The notes beneath the pieces were generated by a model, which ran no database searches, was not told where the DNA came from, and saw only the letters and a program-made list of their open reading frames with translations. Positions 57,560 through 64,000 of a stretch of 64,000 bases of DNA are shown here, in pieces (the first letter of the stretch is position 1; each line of letters opens with the position of its first letter). The stretch covers positions 1 through 64,000 of the forward strand of contig JAMKCH010012443.1 of the NCBI GenBank assembly GCA_023653785.1. The letters run 5' to 3'. Source of the DNA: Ophioderma brevispina (taxonomy: Eukaryota; Echinodermata; Ophiuroidea; Amphilepidida; Ophiodermatidae). The position numbers and the translations under genes are program-made.

Positions 57560-60500
57560 TTTATTTCCCCAGTATCAGTGACCAATAGATATCAACTAGA
57601 CTCAGCAAGCAATGGAGCTAAAGTATTCAATTAATGACCCAGTATGTGTTAGAGAATATCATGTCAGATTCCTTTTCATCTGGGATTGAAGTACCATTGT
57701 TATATTGTCTCCAGGTTGAAGCGATTCAGTGTTACCCATTTAGACGGACGTATTTTTAATGACGGTAAAAACAACATAATTATCCTCATTCACATATAAG
57801 ATAATCTTGAGCTGCTATAGTGGTGTTCAATTAACTTTGACCCATATTTTTCATTATTCGAAAAGGAAGAAAGAAAAAAGACAAACCCACATCATGACAA
57901 AATGTTGCTGGCAAGCTTTGACCTAACACTTTTTGAAGATATTAAAATCCGGAACTTATTGCTTAATACATTTCATTTCAATTTACGCGTTTTCAGATTA
58001 AACTTAGGGTCAACGACCATAATATAATGTAAACTGGTGAGTTATTGTGAAAGATGAGGGTTTTTGTTACTTCAACAACGAATCGTGTCGGTGATAACCA
58101 ACCTGGCTTATACAATGGCTCTGCTTCATTACCTGGCCCATTTAAATTGTAGTTAAGGGCTTGATGAAGTTATACATATCATGTCATATATTAGGGAAGA
58201 GAAATTGAGGTGATATTTTATTCATTTCAAGAAAATGTGCCAGTTTATGCGCGGGAACAGAACTGTTATATGATTAATCAATTTATTATGAAATTACACT
58301 TGGTTTCCCTGAGCCCAGATGGGGTCTACAGAATTTGTTATATATAGTTGGTTGTTTGGTCTTACGTTCCCCTTGTCTAATGATCCAACTCACAACTTCC
58401 CGTAGTATTAAATCGTTTCACCCCATCTCAAGACTCAAGAAATTTTCCTGTTTCTCCCAGCACCAATTTTTTATAGAAACCATAATTTAAGCACATGTTA
58501 CGCGATGGCTCTTGTGCAACACAGGCTACAATCCACGTATATAAAGATTGACCAGAGCAGGCAAAAAAAACAATATGATTTTTGATTTTGTTTTCTCTTT
58601 TAAATCCAAAGGTTTCCAGAACAATGAAAGCAATCTCTGAGCTCCAACAAGGCCGGGACCAAGTATGGCAGAGTATTTAGACAGAACAGGCAGGCATCAC
58701 TTCAGACATTATGAGTGGATGTTATGGTGCCGCAGTGTAAACATATCTCAGCAGTCAGGGTGTGCAAGCAAAGTCTCCAATCAAGTGCCGGATGAGGTTT
58801 TCAAGTAAAAGCGAGAAGACCGAGGAAAAAAAAAGAAGACCGAGCCTGGCAAGCGAGAGAGCAACAAAGCAGAGAAAACGAGGAAGAGGATCATCGTTAG
58901 AAAAGAACAAAAACATCTTTTTTAATTTCTCTCCTCTTCCGAGAAGTGCAACATTAAAATTAACTTTTTTTTATGACAGTAGAATCAGCAGGCGACTGGT
59001 AACTAATGATTATTTGTGAACTATACGACTGTATCTTGCTAAAAGGCCCAGACCTATTTCCCTAATTGCTCAGTAATAGGCTACGGCGCTTTGAAGAAGT
59101 AACGGTGATAAGAGCTATATAAAATTGATGTCTATTTTTTACAGATGAATTCATATTCTGCTATAGAAGCACAACTGGAATTGAGTATATGTCCAATAGA
59201 GGGTATTGGATTTATCTGGGAATGTTTTTTCACCCATTCCCAGGACCCGTGCTAGGCAGTTTTGGGCCTCACACACCAGGGACTTAAGGGATTTGTTGGC
59301 AATTATGACCTCCCTCGGCAAACTTGGTGGTTGCAGTTTCATTTGAAAAAGCCTCGAGGCGAGACACTCTGGCTAGAAATATGAGCAGGCTCCAGGCAGA
59401 ATTGCTAGGGTTATGTCTTGCTAGCTTTGAGCAATGGTTTTCAACTTCACTGCGCTAAAACAATGGAACTGATGAAGCGAATCTGGGCTAGAAGTGACCC
59501 AAAGCTGGGGTTAAGTGTTTAAGATAGCTGTAACTGTCTGTAAGTATGCTTTTGTTAACAATAATTGGTTCATGTTAAAGAGGGCATTTGGGATCCATAA
59601 CTTCATCAGACTTCTTAATTTAAAAGGCTTGATTTCATTATCCATCGGAAAACTAATTCAGCATTTTATGGTACCTAACTGCCAATCAGTCTGGGGCATC
59701 TCAAAACAATTTGGAAAATTTTGAAATTGAAATATGTTTTTATTTCAAGATATAACTGTTGTTAGAATCATCCAGAATGAATGCACCTTACTTAAAACTA
59801 GGTTTGTATTTAACAAAACTAGTTGTTTTCATCAGAATTTGCCCCCCCGTACTTTCCAGAATCAGTGTATTAGTTACAATCAATTCACCAAAATTCTTTT
59901 TGACACATTCCAAGCTTCTGTTAACTTCTTATAATTAGAAAGAACAAAAGTAATTCACAAAAATAACATGACTGACTTCAGAATTTGCAATGATTACTAA
60001 ATTTGTGATTTCTTGTAAATCAATTTTTGAATATAAGATTTTAGTGGTTTATGATTATGAGCATTACATATACATATGCATCTTGTTGGCTACTAGTAAA
60101 ATACTGATGAGTGTATACTGTGAGGGTGTATTAATGTAGATTGATCACCTTACTCCCTTCGACTCAAGTTCAAGGTTGTTGACATCATGATGTTGACTTT
60201 GCATTTCGATGTTTTATTGTTATGCCGCCTAATTCACAGGCGTAAAATGCTGCAAGTCTGAGATCAATGTGTGCGTTTGTAGAGGGCAAGAAACCTAACT
60301 GACGTCTAGTGATGTCTGATTGTCACCCTCTAACCGATTAAACAGAGTGGTAGGGGGATTATAAGACAGGGCACACAAATGTGTTTATGAGTTCTGTATA
60401 ATCAGGTGGCCCGCTACATATAAGAGAGAATCTAAAAATTCAGGGAGAGGAAGCTCATTCGCCAACAACAGTAAGTCGCCCTCGTGCATTGGAAGACTCT

Positions 60501-61735
60501 TATGGATGAGAGTGACTTTCACTTTATTTCTATAAAATATTCATGGTTTCTTAGGCAAATTTCATAATTAAGGTTATATATTCCACTGAGACTTGTCTAG
60601 ACGGGAGAGGTCAACTAAAACACCAAATCATGAATATTCATGTCGTCCTAATGTGAACGGATTTGGAAAATTCAATACAGATAACAACTACCACTTGCTC
60701 AAGGAATTTAGAGGATATTTTGATGGTCTTACAGATAAAGAAACGGTAACATATGGCTTATAGAATGGGGCAACTTCAGGGCTGTTTTTAATAAAAAGTG
60801 CCCTCTAATTTACTTCGTTGCTTACAGTGTATCTCACATTATGTTTAATAGGCTGAAAAGAATGGGTTTCAATGTGGAGGTGTTGAAAACAATCTTTCAG
60901 ACTCATGAATGCCGGTGATGGCATTGGCTTGACAAACAAAATATTCCTAACTAATACATGCAAAGACCAAGAGCAGAATGCTACTATCAAGAAAGGAATT
61001 AAAGTTATTTTTTTGGTAGAGGAGAAGCTTCCTCCCCCAAATAAACTAAACAGGAATGATCTTTAGTTGAGCTTGGTTTTTTCCAAATTGTTTGCATTGG
61101 AATTAGTTCATGGCTGTTTTTCAACACAATGGGCAAAGTAAAAATGACATGACTTGTTCAGGAAAGCAATACATGGTGAAAAAAACGTCTTGGGGGGTGT
61201 CATCATTCAAAAGCAGATGAAGCACACTTTTTACCTTATAACATATGCTGAATGATGTGCTTTTGGGTTTGTTTTTGATTTTAAAAACCCACCTTGTGCA
61301 AAGACCTTCATTGAGTGTGGTTTTCAGACAAATTTTCTCCTCCCACTGTATTACCATGATTATGACATACCAAAATGGCCTTGTTGTCTGTGCCAAACGG
61401 GATTACAAATAATGGAACTATTTATTATAACGCCTAAGTAGATCCTGTCATTTGATAGGATTATTGGTCACAGTCATTGATTGTCATAAGTAAATTCTAT
61501 GCATGGCTTACATCATATACTGCACATTTTTGTTCCATTGCATTAATTTGTTCACAAGTTGTTAAGGACGCCGAGTGAATCTTCACAAAATCGAGGTAAA
61601 CTTAATGATGCACTTAGCAGAACTTTGCCATTGGCTATGATATATGGATCAGTTGTTGCGGTGCTCTGTTGGCAGCAGCAAGTATCGGAACTTGTGCGTC
61701 TGTGCATGAGCAACAATGGGGGATGAATCTGGTTC
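57560..61735. other. Unassigned sequence with a possible MITE relic
   Basis: Basic-rich frame 58762-59019 reads through AGA/GAA-rich DNA and has no family motif. At 59574-59795 TTAAAGAGGGCATTTGGGAT and AATGCACCTTACTTAA look like worn ends of a family B-type TTAA element. The other frames at 59515-59934, 60805-60990 and 61121-61396 carry no motif. Confidence 0.35.
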
Positions 61736-62172
61736 ATAGACTATTTGCCCGATCCCCGAAATGCATCTCATTGGTGCACATTCATCGGGAACTTGTTATA
61801 CCAGAGGACATGTTTACAAAAGAATTTGTTATTCGTTCGCGTCGCGAACAGTGCCTAAAAATTACAAGACAAAGTACCTTTTCACTGAGTTAATCTTTAC
61901 AAAAATGTAAGACGAATATCTATGAACAAAACAATCGGGCATGTTGTTGAATCACGACAAACGTGATATTTTCGATCGTTACTGTGCCCTACTTGTCACG
62001 TGCCGGACGATTACACAACTATAGTGCGACGTCACAGAAAGGGTAAGTTTTCTGGTATTTTCATTACGCTCCTAACCGTATATTTTTAGCCGACTTGAGG
62101 CTGGTATAAGTTCCCGGATGGAAATGGGCACCGAATGAGATGCATTTCGGGGATTGTGCAAAAATAGTCTAT
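61736..62172. mobile_element. MITE family S, copy 2 (complete)
   Basis: Begins ATAGACTATTTGCCCGATCC, then CCGAAATGCATCTCATT, and ends AATGAGATGCATTTCGGGGA-like followed by TTGTGCAAAAATAGTCTAT. The interior is the reverse complement of 33233-33656 (GATATTTTCGATCG, CTACTTGTCACGTGCCGGAC). The plus frame 61669-61893 derives from it. Confidence 0.87.
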
Positions 62173-62247
62173 TTCTGCCGGCAATATGTTTGCCACAAGT
62201 TTTACCTGTAATTCCTGGCAATGCACAGAGGATTGTTTGGACCATGT

Positions 62248-62606
62248 TTAAAGGCTGACTCAGAGATTTCGAAATGTATATTTTTTGTGTATTAATTAAA
62301 AATAGTCAATTAGAACTAAAGATAGTCACCTAAAATGTTCAATTCCAAAGTTTGAGATGAATCGGAGTTTTCATGCAGTAAGCATTTATGTGTAGCATAG
62401 CAGTGCCATAGGATACTGCGTATAACAAAAATTCCGGATCCGGAATTTTAAAACAAAGTTGTGATTTATATATGAAGGGCTTCGATTTGAGCTTAGCTAT
62501 TTTACACAGGGATTAGTATATGGACAAGCATTATGTATACACAAAAAACATGATTGTTTGATAATTGAGGGCGCCCTCATCTGGAAATCTCTGAGTCAGC
62601 CTTTAA
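62248..62606. mobile_element. MITE family A, copy 2 (TTAA ends)
   Basis: Ends TTAAAGGCTGACTCAGAGAT and ATCTCTGAGTCAGCCTTTAA are identical to copy 1 at 47404. The interior is closely similar and carries small extra blocks, such as TTACACAGGGAT near 62503. Confidence 0.92.
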
Positions 62607-63279
62607 TACAGTGGATGCAGCAATTGAGAGGAAAAAGTAAATGTAAGTCAACATGTATTTTAGGCCTAGACCAGCCCGAGTCTTGGCTAGCTTAAGCCCA
62701 GACTCAAACTCAAGCAAGGAAAAGTCTGAGCTTATTGACAAGGATCTACTTAGATTTCATATAAAAACAAATGTTTTTAATTTGTAGAACGGAAAGAATA
62801 TTTTCATTTCTTTGAAAGATGACATTGCACTCATAAACATTCATTATTTGTATAACAGCCTCTGACTCGCAAATTTTGAGTAAAAACGATCAGATATGAA
62901 ATTAAGACCTGTATTACCACTAAAAATGGTCTCTAATTAACCCATGGCTAAATATTTACTCATGCTCCTCTCTGGCAGTTAAAAAAGCTTTTTCTATACA
63001 CATTCTGTTAGTAATTTTCTTATCTATGCATACACAGGGTGACCCCCTGAATAAAATTCTGACATTGAGGTAACGCTATCATAGGTGGCAACAGAATCCA
63101 AACTTAATTAGATCACAAAAAATGCTTGATTGCCCTCTTTCGCTCATGAAAAACCCAGTGAAAAGCAAGTGGAAATGTATCTTAGGTCACATGATCATAC
63201 ATATTTCTTTCCATATTTGTGGATTTCTGGCAGTTTTCAGAAAAAAATCAACCTATTATACTCCATTTACCTTCCTTCA
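62607..63279. other. Unassigned sequence
   Basis: Two overlapping plus frames near 63122-63357 lack motifs and run into the element at 63280. No exon supported. Confidence 0.35.
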
Positions 63280-63608
63280 GTCAGTGACGTCAACATATTT
63301 GTGATGCGATCTGGGAAAACCCACCACATGGTGCAAAATTTATATTTTGAGTTTTGACTATCATTGCAAAGTTTGAAATATAAAGTTTCCATAACTTTTT
63401 ACTTCTTTCTTCTTTGATACACATCAAAATGTCTTATACAATCGGACAAAAAATAAAGTACAACATAACAGATTTTAAGGTATTATTTTTTCAAAACTGT
63501 CCTGTGCGACATGTGGCGGGTTTTGCCAGATCACACCACCTTTGTACACGCATGCTTTGAATCAACGCTTTTTAATGCTGCGACTATTACATGCTTACGT
63601 CACTGACA
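63280..63608. mobile_element. TIR element with GTCAGTGACG-type ends
   Basis: GTCAGTGACGT near 63280 mirrors ACGTCACTGAC near 63598. Inside, GATCTGGGAAAACCCACCAC mirrors GTGGCGGGTTTTGCCAGATC. About 325 bp, A/T-rich centre, no coding capacity. Confidence 0.72.
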
Positions 63609-64000
63609 CGAATGTCAAAACATTATATAGGCATTGTTTCATATACCACGCATATCTGTCATTGTTCAGATTTTTGATGAAGATATTTTGAGAAGTTGTA
63701 CATGACATGCAGGTTTATTTGTGTTTATGTTAAATAATATACAGGTAGATTTTTAAAGCTTTTAACATTAATGTGCTGTTGTTTTTGGAAATAAAGGATT
63801 ACTACAGTTTTTGCTTATATTATTAGAATGATAACCTATATAACTTTGCTTTTTAAGCCTGAATTGGTACGATTGTGATTGAATTTTTTGTGAGGAAAAC
63901 TCAGAACAAATATCGAAACAACAATCTCACATTTGCTTTTAATCACATTGTCAATGTATTAAGAAGACTCAATCTTTACTAGGTACAGTAGTTTAACCCA

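Noticed and set aside
1..64000. Bacterial or phage systems, CRISPR arrays, operons
   Set aside because: No repeat-spacer pattern, Shine-Dalgarno-led gene runs or prokaryotic gene density; introns and MITEs show eukaryotic nuclear DNA.

Overview
The window reads as eukaryotic nuclear DNA from a repeat-rich marine invertebrate. It is AT-rich, has no prokaryotic gene density or operons, and has introns with GT/AG borders. Recurrent short terminal-inverted-repeat elements, tRNA-like SINEs and arrays of AGGTCA-type repeats suggest a deuterostome invertebrate, perhaps an echinoderm or hemichordate. That assignment is inference from repeat style only. Almost none of the long open frames in the window look like protein genes.

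The one gene I can identify runs on the + strand from about 42.8 kb to beyond 54.1 kb. It is an ABHD13/Bem46-type alpha/beta hydrolase in at least four coding exons: 42791-43020 (oxyanion HGNAGNIGH motif), 49076-49178 (DYRGYGKS), 51841-52094 (nucleophile elbow GRSLG) and 54008-54112 (catalytic Asp in SGSSDELVPP). The exon phases agree with one another. I found neither the 5' membrane-anchor exon(s) nor the 3' exon carrying the catalytic His; the latter probably lies beyond 64000. The two upstream exons carry five net -1 frame breaks and one CG splice acceptor where AG is expected, while the two downstream exons are perfect. I read this as uneven consensus quality rather than gene decay, but the sequence alone cannot settle it.

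The rest is mostly non-autonomous transposable elements. At least seven kinds carry TTAA at both ends, which suggests piggyBac-like mobilisation: 12138-12432/17466-17909, 15063-15441/24360-24712, 25453-25908, 30292-30987/36206-36557/41569-41931, 30529-30875/50603-50925, 40077-40547 and 47404-47755/62248-62606. One of these is cleanly nested in another. Other fold-back and TIR elements lie at about 12.8, 13.7, 14.5, 19.0, 19.7, 20.7, 22.4, 27.1, 32.6, 33.2/61.7, 33.7, 38.7, 49.9, 51.5, 52.5, 53.1, 56.1 and 63.3 kb. A 5'-truncated LINE (47.76-49.05 kb) abuts the second ABHD13 exon.

Layout: 0-3 kb unassigned plus a SINE; 3.1-4.5 kb a G-rich minisatellite; 4.5-12 kb sparse repeats and unassigned DNA; 12-31 kb a MITE field with two copies of a CCCGGGG-ended repeat; 31-34.7 kb a segmental duplication with nested insertions; 34.7-42.8 kb MITEs and unassigned DNA; 43.06-46.3 kb two large TIR-bounded elements filled with AGGTCA arrays, lying in ABHD13 intron 1; 46.3-54 kb the remaining ABHD13 exons with elements in every intron; 54-64 kb fold-back elements and unassigned DNA.
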